Shown here: positions 44,207-52,217 of the stretch, piece by piece
Position numbering within the stretch: the first letter of the stretch is position 1
Layout: each line of letters begins with the position of its first letter
NCBI RefSeq assembly: GCF_002234405.1
Contig: NZ_NMQT01000060.1
Coordinates: 62,001-126,000 of the forward strand
Source of the DNA: Amycolatopsis thailandensis
GTDB taxonomy: Bacteria > Actinomycetota > Actinomycetes > Mycobacteriales > Pseudonocardiaceae
Reading direction: 5' to 3'
Length of the DNA stretch: 64,000 nt
Notes under the pieces: model-generated
What the model saw: only the letters and a program-made list of their open reading frames with translations
What the model was told of the DNA's origin: nothing
The model's database searches: none
Position numbers and translations under genes: made by a program

Positions 44207-44596
44207 ATGGAAGGCCCGATCAGGCTGTTCACCGTCATCGCGCTCGTTTCGCTGCCGACGGTGATGTACGGCGGCTACGCGCTGATGGGTGTCCTGCGCG
44301 ACAGGAAACTGACCGAACACCAGCGCGGGATGTTCCGCGCCGGGCACGCCCACGCCGGCGTCCTGCTGGTCCTGGCGCTGGTCGCGCTCCAGATCCTCGG
44401 GCAGACCGGGCTGCCGGACGCCGTGCTGTGGATCGTCTGCTTCCTGCTGCTATTCGGCGTGCTCGCCCAGTCCGGCGGCTTCTTCCTGCACCTGGCGCCG
44501 GGCAAAGGCAAGCTCGGCGGACGCGTCACCGGCGCCGGGGCCGTCCTGCTCGGGGCCGCGATCCTGACCACCGCGTACGGCGTGGCCTTCCCCTGA
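44207..44596 (+). CDS. small four-helix membrane protein
   Basis: A 129-residue protein with four predicted membrane helices (about 4-28, 45-65, 68-88 and 100-125) and a conserved-looking loop EHQRGMFRAGHAHAGVLL. ATG 44207 has GAAGGGA seven bases upstream; a start at 44165 would lack both RBS and hydrophobic start. An imperfect palindrome ACAGCG-TTTTAAAA-CAGTGT (about 44150-44169) lies 37 bases upstream and may be a TetR-type operator. I do not recognise the family. Confidence 0.75.
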   Translation: MEGPIRLFTVIALVSLPTVMYGGYALMGVLRDRKLTEHQRGMFRAGHAHAGVLLVLALVALQILGQTGLPDAVLWIVCFLLLFGVLAQSGGFFLHLAPGKGKLGGRVTGAGAVLLGAAILTTAYGVAFP

Positions 44597-44632
44597 CAAA
44601 AGCCCTGGCGGCCGCTCGTTAAGCTTGCTGAC

Positions 44633-45919
44633 GTGCCTGAATACCTGCCGACAGCCCCCGCCAAGGGGACCCGCGACTTCCTGCCCGCCGAGATGTCCGT
44701 CCGGACGCAGGTGTTCGGCCATCTCTACGACGTGCTCGAACTGCGGGGTTTCCTCCGCTACGACGGGCCGATCCTCGAACCCGCCGAGATCTACGAGCGG
44801 AAGTCCGGGCAGGAGATCGCGGATCAGCAGTTGTACACGCTGACCACCAAGGGCGGCGAGCGGCTGGCGCTGCGCCCGGAGATGACACCGTCGGTCGCCA
44901 GGATGATCGCGGGCAACGCCAAGTCGCTGCAGTTCCCGGTGCGCTGGTACAGCCACCCGAACTGCCACCGCTACGAGCGGCCGCAGCGCGGGCGGGTCCG
45001 GGAGCACTGGCAGATCAACGCGGACATCTTCGGTTCGGACAGCGCGAACTGCGAGATCGAGATCTTCGAGCTCATCCACGACATGATGGAGGCGCTCGGC
45101 GCGACCCCGGACATGTTCCAGGTGCGGGCGAACGACCGGAACCTGCTCTCCTCGGCGCTCACCGACATCGTCGGCGTGACCGCGGAGCAGTTGCCGCAGG
45201 TGTTCACCCTGGTGGACCGCTGGGAGAAGTCGGACCGCGCGAAGCTGAGCGACACCGCGACCGAGATCGGCCTGACCGAGAAGCAGTTCGAGAAGCTGGC
45301 CGAGATCCTTTCGTCCGGCGCCGCGCTGCTCGACGAGCTGCCCGAACAGGTCAAGGAGAACTCGAACCTGGTGAAGGTGCTGAACAGCGGCGCCGCGAAC
45401 CTGATCAAGTTCGACCCGATGATCGTGCGCGGGCTCGCGTACTACACATCGACCGTGTTCGAGGTCTTCGACACCTCGCCGGAGAACCGCCGGGCCCTCT
45501 TCGGCGGCGGCCGGTACAGCGACCTGGCTTCACTGTTCACGTCGCAGCAGATCCCCGGGATCGGCTTCGGCATGGGCGACGTCACGCTGATCGACTTCCT
45601 CGACACCCACGGCCTGACGCCACAACCGCGCAGCGAGACCGACGTCGTGGTGATCCCGGTGGTCGAGGAGCTCACCGACGCCGCGCGTGAGGTCGCGGGG
45701 CGGCTCCGCAAGGCCGGGCTGCGCACGTCCACGCCCGTCGAACTCCGCAAGCTGGGCAAGGAACTCACCCGGGCCGACAAGGCCGGGGCGCGGGCCGTGG
45801 TCATCGTCGGCCAAGAGGACTGGGACGCCGGAAACGTGACGGTCCGCGGTCTCGCGACGCGCGAGCAGCAGACCGTCGCCGTCGATGGCGTCGTTTCGGC
45901 GGTCAATTCCCTTCTCTGA
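44633..45919 (+). CDS. hisS: histidyl-tRNA synthetase
   Basis: A 428-residue class II aminoacyl-tRNA synthetase charging tRNA-His. Motif 1 region GTRDFLPAEM...; motif 2 YSHPNCHRYERPQRGRVREHWQ; histidine-specific RGLAYYTSTVFEVFD and FGGGRYSDL; motif 3 GIGFGMGDVTL. The C-terminal anticodon-binding domain (about 330-428) is present. TAAGCT lies seven bases before GTG 44633, a leaderless start. It is followed by a strong bidirectional terminator. Confidence 0.96.
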   Translation: MPEYLPTAPAKGTRDFLPAEMSVRTQVFGHLYDVLELRGFLRYDGPILEPAEIYERKSGQEIADQQLYTLTTKGGERLALRPEMTPSVARMIAGNAKSLQFPVRWYSHPNCHRYERPQRGRVREHWQINADIFGSDSANCEIEIFELIHDMMEALGATPDMFQVRANDRNLLSSALTDIVGVTAEQLPQVFTLVDRWEKSDRAKLSDTATEIGLTEKQFEKLAEILSSGAALLDELPEQVKENSNLVKVLNSGAANLIKFDPMIVRGLAYYTSTVFEVFDTSPENRRALFGGGRYSDLASLFTSQQIPGIGFGMGDVTLIDFLDTHGLTPQPRSETDVVVIPVVEELTDAAREVAGRLRKAGLRTSTPVELRKLGKELTRADKAGARAVVIVGQEDWDAGNVTVRGLATREQQTVAVDGVVSAVNSLL

Positions 45920-45920
45920 C

Positions 45921-45960
45921 AACGAAAACCGGCGCCATGATCAGGGCGCCGGTTTTCGTT
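45921..45960. terminator. bidirectional rho-independent terminator
   Basis: 16-bp perfect arms AACGAAAACCGGCGCC (45921-45936) and complement (45945-45960) with an 8-base loop and T-runs in both directions (GGTTTTCGTTT; complement likewise). It terminates hisS and the convergent aldo/keto reductase. Confidence 0.9.
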
Positions 45961-46962
45961 TCAGCGCGACAGCGTCTTCATGGACGCTTCGGGGTACCGC
46001 TCCCCCGCGACCGCGTCGGCCGGGACAGCCGCCTCGATCGCGGCCACGTCCTCGGCGGTCAGCTTCAGACCGACGGCCGCGACGTTCTCTTCGAGGTACT
46101 TGCGCCGCTTGGTGCCCGGGATCGGCACGACGTCGTCACCCTGAGCCTGCACCCAGGCCAGCGCGAGCTGCCCGGCGGTGACGCCCTTCCTCTCGGCCAG
46201 CGCGCGCAGCGCCTCGACGATCGCCAGGTTCCGCTCCAGGTTGCCGTCGGCGAACCGCGGCTGGAGCGTCTGCCGGAAGTCACCCTTCTCGAAGTCCTCT
46301 TTGGACTTGAAGCGGCCGGTGAGGAAACCGCGGCCCAGCGGGGAATACGGCACCAAGCCGATGCCGAGCTCCCGGCAGGCCGGGACGACCTCGTTCTCGA
46401 TGTCGCGCGACCACAGCGACCATTCCGTCTGCACCGCCGTCACCGGATGCACGGCGTGCGCCCGCCGGATCGTCTCCGGACCGGCCTCGGACAACCCGAT
46501 GTGCCGGATCTTCCCCTGTTCGACCAGCGAGGACAACGCGCCCGCGGTCTCCTCGATCGGCACGTCCGGGTCGACCCGGTGCTGGTAGTAGAGGTCGATG
46601 TGATCGACGTTCAGCCGACGCAGCGACGCCTCGACCTGTTGCCGCACATAGAATTCGTCGCCGCGGATCCCGCGCTTGGTCGGTTCGGCCTCGTCGCGCA
46701 CGATGCCGAACTTGGTCGCCAGCACGACCTTGTCCCGCTTTCCGGCCAGCGCGCGGCCGACCAGTTCCTCGTTGCGGCCGAAGCCGTACATGTCGGCGGT
46801 GTCGATCAGGGTCACGCCCAGGTCGATCGCGCGGTGGATCGTCGCGATCGATTCGGTGTCGTCGCCTTGGCCGTAGAACTCGCTCATGCCCATGCAGCCG
46901 AGCCCCTGCGCGCCGACTTCCAGTGTGCCGAGCCCGCGGGTGGGCAGGGTTGAACCCGTCAT
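45961..46962 (-). CDS. aldo/keto reductase
   Basis: A 333-residue NADPH-dependent reductase of the AKR13-like (YakC/yeast aldehyde reductase) group. The catalytic tetrad is visible: Asp and Tyr in LIDTADMYGFGRNEELVG, Lys in VVLATKFG, His in LYYQHRVD; the cofactor end is VVPIPGTKRRKYLEEN. ATG 46962 with GAGAA upstream is preferred to TTG 46974. A paralogue lies 24 bases upstream, so both are driven by the MerR-controlled promoter. The substrate is a small carbonyl compound of unknown identity. Confidence 0.88.
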   Translation of the reverse strand: MTGSTLPTRGLGTLEVGAQGLGCMGMSEFYGQGDDTESIATIHRAIDLGVTLIDTADMYGFGRNEELVGRALAGKRDKVVLATKFGIVRDEAEPTKRGIRGDEFYVRQQVEASLRRLNVDHIDLYYQHRVDPDVPIEETAGALSSLVEQGKIRHIGLSEAGPETIRRAHAVHPVTAVQTEWSLWSRDIENEVVPACRELGIGLVPYSPLGRGFLTGRFKSKEDFEKGDFRQTLQPRFADGNLERNLAIVEALRALAERKGVTAGQLALAWVQAQGDDVVPIPGTKRRKYLEENVAAVGLKLTAEDVAAIEAAVPADAVAGERYPEASMKTLSR

Positions 46963-46986
46963 GATTTCTCGCAATTCTCTGGTGTT

Positions 46987-47970
46987 TTACTTGCCGGCCG
47001 CGCGGGCGAGCCGCTCCGGGTACCGTTCACCGGCGATCGCCTCGACGGGCGCGGCCTTTTCGATGGCCTCGATGTCCACTTCGGACAGTTCCAGCTCCGC
47101 GGCGGCGGCGTTCTCTTCGAGGTACTTGCGCCGCTTGGTGCCCGGGATCGGCACGACGTCGTCGCCCTGCGCTTGGACCCACGCCAGCGCGAGCTGCCCC
47201 GCGGTGACGCCCTTCCGCTCGGCCAGCGCGCGCAGCGCCTCGACGATGGCCATGTTGCGCTCGAAGTTGCCCTCGGCGAACCGGGGCAGCCCGCGGCGCA
47301 TGTCGTCCGCCGGAAGGTCCTTCACCGAGGTCACGCTGCCGGTGAGGAAACCGCGGCCGAGCGGTGAGAAGGGCACGACACCGATGCCCAGCTCGCGGGT
47401 GGTCGAGCGGATTTCGCCTTCGATGCCGCGCGTCCACAGCGACCATTCGCTCTGCAGCGCCGTCACCGGGTGCACGGCGTGCGCGCGACGGATCGTCTCG
47501 GCGCTGGCCTCGGAAATCCCGGCGAAGCGGATCTTGCCCTCCTCGACCAGCTCCGCGAGCGCGCCCCAGGTCTCCTCGATCGGGGTGTTCGGGTCGACGC
47601 GGTGCTGGTAGTAGAGGTCGATGTGGTCGACGTTCAACCGGCGAAGGGACTCTTCGCAGCTCTGCTTGACGTACGCCGCGTCGCCGCGAGCGGACATCCC
47701 GCCGTCCTTGTCCCAGACGATGCCGAACTTGGTCGCCAGCACGACCTGATCCCGCTTGCCCGCGATGGCCCGGCCGACCAGCTCCTCGTTCGCGCCGGCG
47801 CCGTAGACGTTCGCGGTGTCGAGCAGGTTCACGCCCAGTTCGAGGGCGCGGTGGACGGTGGCGATCGACTCCGTGTCGTCGTCGCGGACGCCGTAGGCCT
47901 GGCTCATCCCCATGCAGCCGAGCCCCTGCGCCCCGACTTCCAGACCGCCGAGCCTCCTGGTGCTGATCAC
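46987..47970 (-). CDS. aldo/keto reductase, upstream paralogue
   Basis: A 327-residue paralogue of the neighbouring reductase with the same tetrad (NLLDTANVYGAGANEELVG, VVLATKFG, LYYQHRVD). Long stretches are identical, including GVTAGQLALAWVQAQGDD and VVPIPGTKRRKYLEEN, pointing to tandem duplication. GTG 47970 has GGAGGGAA upstream and overlaps the merR stop (GTGA), so regulator and reductase are translationally coupled. The variable loop (KDGGMSARGD against EPTKRGIRGDEF) may give the two copies different substrate range. Confidence 0.88.
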   Translation of the reverse strand: MISTRRLGGLEVGAQGLGCMGMSQAYGVRDDDTESIATVHRALELGVNLLDTANVYGAGANEELVGRAIAGKRDQVVLATKFGIVWDKDGGMSARGDAAYVKQSCEESLRRLNVDHIDLYYQHRVDPNTPIEETWGALAELVEEGKIRFAGISEASAETIRRAHAVHPVTALQSEWSLWTRGIEGEIRSTTRELGIGVVPFSPLGRGFLTGSVTSVKDLPADDMRRGLPRFAEGNFERNMAIVEALRALAERKGVTAGQLALAWVQAQGDDVVPIPGTKRRKYLEENAAAAELELSEVDIEAIEKAAPVEAIAGERYPERLARAAGK

Positions 47971-48368
47971 GCTGAAATTCCCTCCACGGTGGCGCCGATG
48001 CCGAGCACGCTGCGCTCCACCTGGTCGTAGTGGTCGATCTTGTAGTCGAGGATGTCGAGACAGGCCTGCAACTCGGCGATCCGGTCGGCGACGGATTTGC
48101 GCTGGTCGACGAGGATCGCCTTGCGCCGCCCCGCGCTCGGCGCCCCGTGGTGGCGCAGGGCCGCGTACTCCCGCATGCGCTTGATGGGCATACCGGTCAG
48201 GCGCAGCTTGGTCAGGAACCCCAGCCACCCGAGGTCGTCGTCGGTGTAGGCGCGGCGGCCCGCGGCGTCCCGCGCCGGGGGCTCGACGAGTTTGATGCGC
48301 TCGTAGTACCGGAGAGTGTCGATGGACAGTCCGCTACGTCGCGCGGCTTCCGCTATCGAGTAGCTCAT
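47967..48368 (-). CDS. MerR-family regulator of the aldo/keto reductase operon
   Basis: A 133-residue regulator. Winged HTH SYSIAEAARRSGLSIDTLRYYERIKLVEPPARDAAGRRAY, then DDDLGWLGFLTKLRLTGMPIKRMREYAAL, and a coiled-coil dimer helix to about residue 120. No cysteines, so not a metal or SoxR-type sensor. Expression seems leaderless: TACTGT ends seven bases before ATG 48368. The promoter has a 19-bp spacer with a symmetric operator, as in MerR-activated promoters, so it probably activates its own operon in response to a carbonyl stress or ligand. Confidence 0.9.
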   Translation of the reverse strand: MSYSIAEAARRSGLSIDTLRYYERIKLVEPPARDAAGRRAYTDDDLGWLGFLTKLRLTGMPIKRMREYAALRHHGAPSAGRRKAILVDQRKSVADRIAELQACLDILDYKIDHYDQVERSVLGIGATVEGISA

Positions 48369-48375
48369 GTGAACG

Positions 48376-48406
48376 ACAGTACGACCTGGAGTGCGCTCCA
48401 GGTCAA
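48376..48406 (-). promoter_or_regulatory. MerR-type promoter with 19-bp spacer and operator
   Basis: On the minus strand, TTGACC (48406-48401) and TACTGT (48381-48376) are separated by 19 bp. The spacer holds the palindrome GACCTGGAG-TGCG-CTCCAGGTC (48383-48404). Long-spacer promoters twisted into shape by a MerR dimer are the hallmark of the family. Confidence 0.8.
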
Positions 48407-48452
48407 CTCCGAATCCGAGCCATTGATAACAGCGTTGCGTTACCCTCTGCTC

Positions 48453-49046
48453 ATGCCCCGTCCCAGGACGCACGACGAGAACCTCCGGCTGAAACTGCTG
48501 GACCGCGCCGGTGAGCTCATCTCGGCCGACGGCCCGAAGGCCCTCAGCCTCCGCAAACTGGCCGCCGACGTCGGTACGTCCACCACCGCGGTCTATTCGC
48601 TCTTCGGCGGGAAGACGGATCTGGTCGCCGCCCTCTTCACCGAGGGCTTCCGCCGCTTCGGCCTGCGGATGTCGGGGGTTTCCCTGACCGGCGACCCGGT
48701 CGAGGACCTCGTGCGGCTCGGCGTCGCGTACCGCGAAAGCGCGCTGGCCGACCCGCACCTCTACGCGATCATGTTCACGAAGTCGGTGCCGGGTTTCGAG
48801 CCGGCCGAGGAGACGTCCGGCCAGGCCCGCGCGACGATGGCGCCGCTGGAGGAGACGATCCGCGCGGCCGTCGCGGACGGCGTCTTCCTCGACGTGCCGC
48901 CCGAGGTCGTCACGGTGGCCTGCTGGGGCTTCGTGCACGGGCTCGTGTCGCTGGAGCTGAACGGGAACCTGCCGGAGGAGTTCACCGTGAGCGCGGCTTA
49001 CGAGACCGCGCTGCGGGCGAACGCCTCCGGCTGGCTGCGCCGCTGA
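48453..49046 (+). CDS. TetR-family transcriptional regulator
   Basis: A 197-residue repressor. The N-terminal HTH reads LKLLDRAGELISADGPKALSLRKLAADVGTSTTAVYSLFGGKTDLVAALF; the C-terminal helical domain is of the TetR_C_13/33-like type (YRESALADPHLYAIMF). TACCCT lies six bases before ATG 48453 (leaderless). The region just upstream contains TAACAGCGTTGCGTTA, which could be its own operator. It is divergent from the MerR-AKR operon. The target is unknown; the AAC-AGCGTT/ACAGCG similarity to the site upstream of 44207 is suggestive only. Confidence 0.88.
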   Translation: MPRPRTHDENLRLKLLDRAGELISADGPKALSLRKLAADVGTSTTAVYSLFGGKTDLVAALFTEGFRRFGLRMSGVSLTGDPVEDLVRLGVAYRESALADPHLYAIMFTKSVPGFEPAEETSGQARATMAPLEETIRAAVADGVFLDVPPEVVTVACWGFVHGLVSLELNGNLPEEFTVSAAYETALRANASGWLRR

Positions 49047-49063
49047 GGCCCTCCTCCGCCACT

Positions 49064-49212
49064 TCGCGTTTAGCCCGCTAAACGCGATCTGCCCCTTCCC
49101 ACCGGAAGTCCGTGAAGGCCTCCTTGACTACCTTCAGGGTAGGGAAGGAGGCCTTCACTACCCGCGGCCTCGCCGCTTCGCGGATCGCGTTTAGCGGGCT
49201 AAACGCGATCCG
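49064..49212. repeat. three palindromes between tetR and upp
   Basis: TCGCGTTTAGC-CC-GCTAAACGCGA at 49064-49087; a GTGAAGGCCTCCTT member at 49112-49158; CGGATCGCGTTTAGC-GG-GCTAAACGCGATCCG at 49181-49212. The outer two belong to one family (also 55521-55554), so the GAAGGCC palindrome is nested between two copies of another. They separate convergent genes. Confidence 0.75.
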
Positions 49213-49217
49213 GCAGG

Positions 49218-49841
49218 TCAGACGGCGCCGTACTGCCGGTCTCCCGCGTCCCCGAGACCGGGCACGATGAACCCGGAGTCGTTCAGCCGCTCGTCGATGC
49301 TCGCGGTCACCACGCGCAGCGGCAGCCCGGACTTCTTCAGGTGCTCGATGCCTTCGGGCGCGGCCAGCGCGCAGATCGCGGTGACGTCGGTGGCGCCCCG
49401 GTCGGTCAGCAGCCGGATCGTGTACTCCATCGACCCGCCGGTCGCCAGCATCGGGTCGAGCACCAGCACCGGCCGGTCGGCGAGCGATTCGGGCAGCGAT
49501 TCGAGGTACGGCGTCGGCTGCAGCGTCTCTTCGTCGCGGGCGAGGCCGACGAAGCCCATCTGGGCGTCCGGGATCAGCTTGTGCGCCTGGTCCGCCATGC
49601 CCAGCCCGGCCCGCAGCACGGGCACCAGCAGCGGCGGGCTCGCCAGCGCGTAGCCGTCGGTGCGCGCCACCGGCGTGTGGATCCGCTCGATCCGCACGGG
49701 CATGTCACGCGTGGCTTCGTAGACCAGCATGACGGTCAGTTCGTGCAGCGCCGCGCGGAAGGCGGCGCTGTCGGTGCGCGCGTCGCGCATGGTGGAGAGC
49801 CTGGCCTTGGCCAGCGGGTGATCAACGACGTGCACATCCAT
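49218..49841 (-). CDS. upp: uracil phosphoribosyltransferase
   Basis: A 207-residue salvage enzyme making UMP from uracil and PRPP. Motifs: HPLAKARLSTMRD, VPVLRAGLGM, the PRPP loop VLVLDPMLATGGSM, and the uracil-binding GLGDAGDRQYG at the C-terminus. ATG 49841 with TAAATT seven bases upstream is preferred to TTG 49850. M. tuberculosis upp (Rv3309c) similarly closes the deoD-pmmB block; here it is 9 kb farther on. Confidence 0.95.
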   Translation of the reverse strand: MDVHVVDHPLAKARLSTMRDARTDSAAFRAALHELTVMLVYEATRDMPVRIERIHTPVARTDGYALASPPLLVPVLRAGLGMADQAHKLIPDAQMGFVGLARDEETLQPTPYLESLPESLADRPVLVLDPMLATGGSMEYTIRLLTDRGATDVTAICALAAPEGIEHLKKSGLPLRVVTASIDERLNDSGFIVPGLGDAGDRQYGAV

Positions 49842-49851
49842 GCGAGTCAAT

Positions 49852-50292
49852 TTACTGCCGCGCGAACCAGCCGACCCAGCGGCGCTGCCACGGCGTCTCC
49901 ACCGAACGTTTGTCGTGGTTCGCCCGTGCCCAGGCCACGGCCTCGTCGGCGGTCAGCCCGCCGAGTGTGGCAAGACAGGACAGCACGGTGCCGGTCCGGC
50001 CGACCCCGCCGTAACAGGCGACCTCGACGCCTTCCCCGGCCACGGCCCGCTCGTGCAGGTCCACGATCCGCCGCCGCGCGTCCGCCCAGTCCGTCGGCAG
50101 CAGGAAGTCGGGCCAGCGGATCCACGCCCGCTCCCAGTCCATTTTGTGATCGTGCTTCCGGCGCAGCTTCGCGCCGCCCAGATACAGCCCGAAATCCGGC
50201 GAAGGTCCGTCCGGCCAGGGCCGACCCAGGCCCCGTCCCCGCACTTTCGCCCCGTCCGGCAGCTCCACGGCGCCGGGTAGTGAGTTCCCCAT
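49852..50292 (-). CDS. protein-tyrosine/dual-specificity phosphatase family protein
   Basis: A 146-residue protein with the phosphatase loop CYGGVGRTGTVLSCLA (Cys-x5-Arg) near residue 93, followed by helices LTADEAVAWARANH. The N-terminal half has LPDGAKVRGRGLGRPWPDGPSPDFGLYLGG, a pattern seen in actinobacterial proteins of this type (keys GRGLG and PDFGLYL). The conserved general-acid Asp could be in PTDWADARR. It ends 10 bases before the upp start. It could oppose kinase signalling, but no target is evident. Confidence 0.82.
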   Translation of the reverse strand: MGNSLPGAVELPDGAKVRGRGLGRPWPDGPSPDFGLYLGGAKLRRKHDHKMDWERAWIRWPDFLLPTDWADARRRIVDLHERAVAGEGVEVACYGGVGRTGTVLSCLATLGGLTADEAVAWARANHDKRSVETPWQRRWVGWFARQ

Positions 50293-50362
50293 GACGGGAG
50301 AATGCCACCCCTCGGCCGGAAGGTGGACGCCTGGCCCCTCCACCAGCGCTAGGCTCCCGCAC

Positions 50363-51010
50363 GTGAGCGAAGAGCCGGCCTTGCCAGGACCCGAACAGAT
50401 GCGCATCTCCGACGCCGACCGCGAGCAGGTCGCGCAGGTGCTGCACGCGGCGATGTCCGAAGGGCGCATCACCATCAACGAGCTGGAAGAACGGCTCACG
50501 GTCGTCTACGCGGCCAAGACCGTCGGGGACCTGAAACCGGTCACGGCGGACCTGCCGCGGCAGTCTCGGTCGGCGATCGAGCCCGCGACGTCCCGCGCGC
50601 TCGGCCTGCCCGACGACCGCATCGGCGGCCACCCGGGCTCCGGCGCCTCGATCGCCGTCATGTCCGGCGCGTCGCGCAAGGGCAGCTGGGTGGTCCCGCC
50701 GCAGCACAACAGTTTCGCGTTCTGGGGTGGCGCCGAACTCGACCTGCGGCACGCGCGGTTCGCCGAGAAGCACTCGACGATCACCGCGGTCGCGATCATG
50801 GGCGGGATCGACATCATCGTGCCCGACGACATCAACGTGGACGTCACCGGAATCGGCTTCATGGGGGCCTTCGAACTGGAGGATCGCGCCGGGACGCCCG
50901 CCGCGCCGCCGACAGCGCCGACGGTGAAGATCACCGGCCTCGCGTTCTGGGGCGGCGTCGTCGTCAAGCGGAAACCGCGTAAGAAGGAAGTACCCGAAAT
51001 CGAGATCTGA
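50363..51010 (+). CDS. DUF1707 + LiaF-like C-terminal domain protein
   Basis: A 215-residue soluble protein with no membrane helix. The DUF1707 domain (about 14-66) reads MRISDADREQVAQVLHAAMSEG, then I-T-I-N-E-L-E-E-R-L. The C-terminal part has the repeated strand motif of the LiaF/cell-wall-active-antibiotic-response domain: SFAFWGGAELDLRHA, AIMGGIDIIVPDDINV and ITGLAFWGGVVV. Proteins with this domain sense envelope stress in Firmicutes. TAGGCT lies seven bases before GTG 50363 (leaderless). Third DUF1707 gene in the window. Confidence 0.85.
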   Translation: MSEEPALPGPEQMRISDADREQVAQVLHAAMSEGRITINELEERLTVVYAAKTVGDLKPVTADLPRQSRSAIEPATSRALGLPDDRIGGHPGSGASIAVMSGASRKGSWVVPPQHNSFAFWGGAELDLRHARFAEKHSTITAVAIMGGIDIIVPDDINVDVTGIGFMGAFELEDRAGTPAAPPTAPTVKITGLAFWGGVVVKRKPRKKEVPEIEI

Positions 51011-51034
51011 GCCGAACTGGGGGGGGTTCATCCG

Positions 51035-52198
51035 ATGCGCCGAAGTTTCGTCGCCATCACTTGTGCCGCACTGCTTTCCGTCACCGCCTTCCCGGCTGCC
51101 GCCGCCGGGAAAACCGATCCGCGCCAGACCGCGATGGACGCGGCGATCGCCGCGGGCATCCCGGGCATGGTCGCCGTCGCCGACGATTTCCGAGGCGCCA
51201 GTGGCGTCGCGAAGATCAATCGGCCGGGCAAGCCCGACGCGTCGGGCCGCTGGCGGGTCGCGAGCGTCTCCAAGGTGTTCGTCGCCACGCTCGTCCTGCA
51301 GCTCGTCGCCGAAAAGCGGGTCGGACTGGACGAACCCGTGCAGCGCTACCTGCCGGGGCTGCTGCCGTATCCGGAGCCGATCACCGTCCACCAGCTGCTC
51401 CAGCACACCAGCGGCCTGCCGCGCGACCTCGCCCCCGAGGACACCTGGGCGTCCGGACCGGAGATCGACACCGAACGCTTCGAGCACTTCGACAGCGACG
51501 ACCAGATCCGCCTGAGCGTGTCCAAGCAGCCGCTGCAGTTCAAGCCGGGGACGAGCTGGGCGTACTCCAACACCGGCTACAACGTCCTCGGCCTGCTGGT
51601 CGAGAAGACCACCCGCAAGCCGCTCGAACGCGCGCTGGCCGAGCGCATCACCGGCCCGCTGCACCTGCGTGACACCTCGCTCCCGCGTGACTTCCCGTTC
51701 CTGATCGGCGCGGCCGCCCACGGCTACGAGCAGCTGTACGACGCGCCGCGCGGCCTCACCGACGTCACCACCTACAACTACTCGCGCTACTTCGGCGCGG
51801 GCGGCGTCGTCTCTTCGGGTAAGGACCTCAACCGCTTCTTCGAGGCCCTGTTCGGCGGCCGTCTGCTGCCCGCGGATCTGGTGAAGCAGATGAAGACGAC
51901 CGTCCCGGCGGGCGGCGGCATGGAATACGGCCTCGGCCTGATGAAGCTGAACCTCAAGACCGCGGGTGCCTGCGCGGAGGACATCACCATCTGGGGACAC
52001 GGCGGCGACCTGCCGGGATTCAACACGCTCAGCTTCCACGACGAATTCGGCAAGAACATCTCCACGCTGGCCACGGTGGACCTCACCGCTTCACCGGACG
52101 CCTCGCTCAAGCGTCAGCTGCCGATGGTCAGCGAGTTCTGCACCCCGGTGGTGCCTTCGGCCAGGGCCGCCGCCCAGGCCCCGGTGCCCAGCCTGTAG
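51035..52198 (+). CDS. exported serine hydrolase (class C beta-lactamase/DD-peptidase-like)
   Basis: A 387-residue exported protein: signal peptide 1-24 (ends AAAAG). Catalytic motifs of the serine beta-lactamase fold are SVSK (S-x-x-K) in RVASVSKVFVATLV, YSNTGYN (Y-x-N) and HGGDLPGF (replacing K-T-G). It is likely a D,D-peptidase or esterase acting on the envelope rather than a resistance enzyme (inference). GGGGGG upstream of ATG 51035 is a weak RBS. It follows the DUF1707/LiaF-like gene by 24 bases, which would fit a shared envelope role. Confidence 0.87.
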   Translation: MRRSFVAITCAALLSVTAFPAAAAGKTDPRQTAMDAAIAAGIPGMVAVADDFRGASGVAKINRPGKPDASGRWRVASVSKVFVATLVLQLVAEKRVGLDEPVQRYLPGLLPYPEPITVHQLLQHTSGLPRDLAPEDTWASGPEIDTERFEHFDSDDQIRLSVSKQPLQFKPGTSWAYSNTGYNVLGLLVEKTTRKPLERALAERITGPLHLRDTSLPRDFPFLIGAAAHGYEQLYDAPRGLTDVTTYNYSRYFGAGGVVSSGKDLNRFFEALFGGRLLPADLVKQMKTTVPAGGGMEYGLGLMKLNLKTAGACAEDITIWGHGGDLPGFNTLSFHDEFGKNISTLATVDLTASPDASLKRQLPMVSEFCTPVVPSARAAAQAPVPSL

Positions 52199-52217
52199 GC
52201 CGCTTACACTCACCCGT

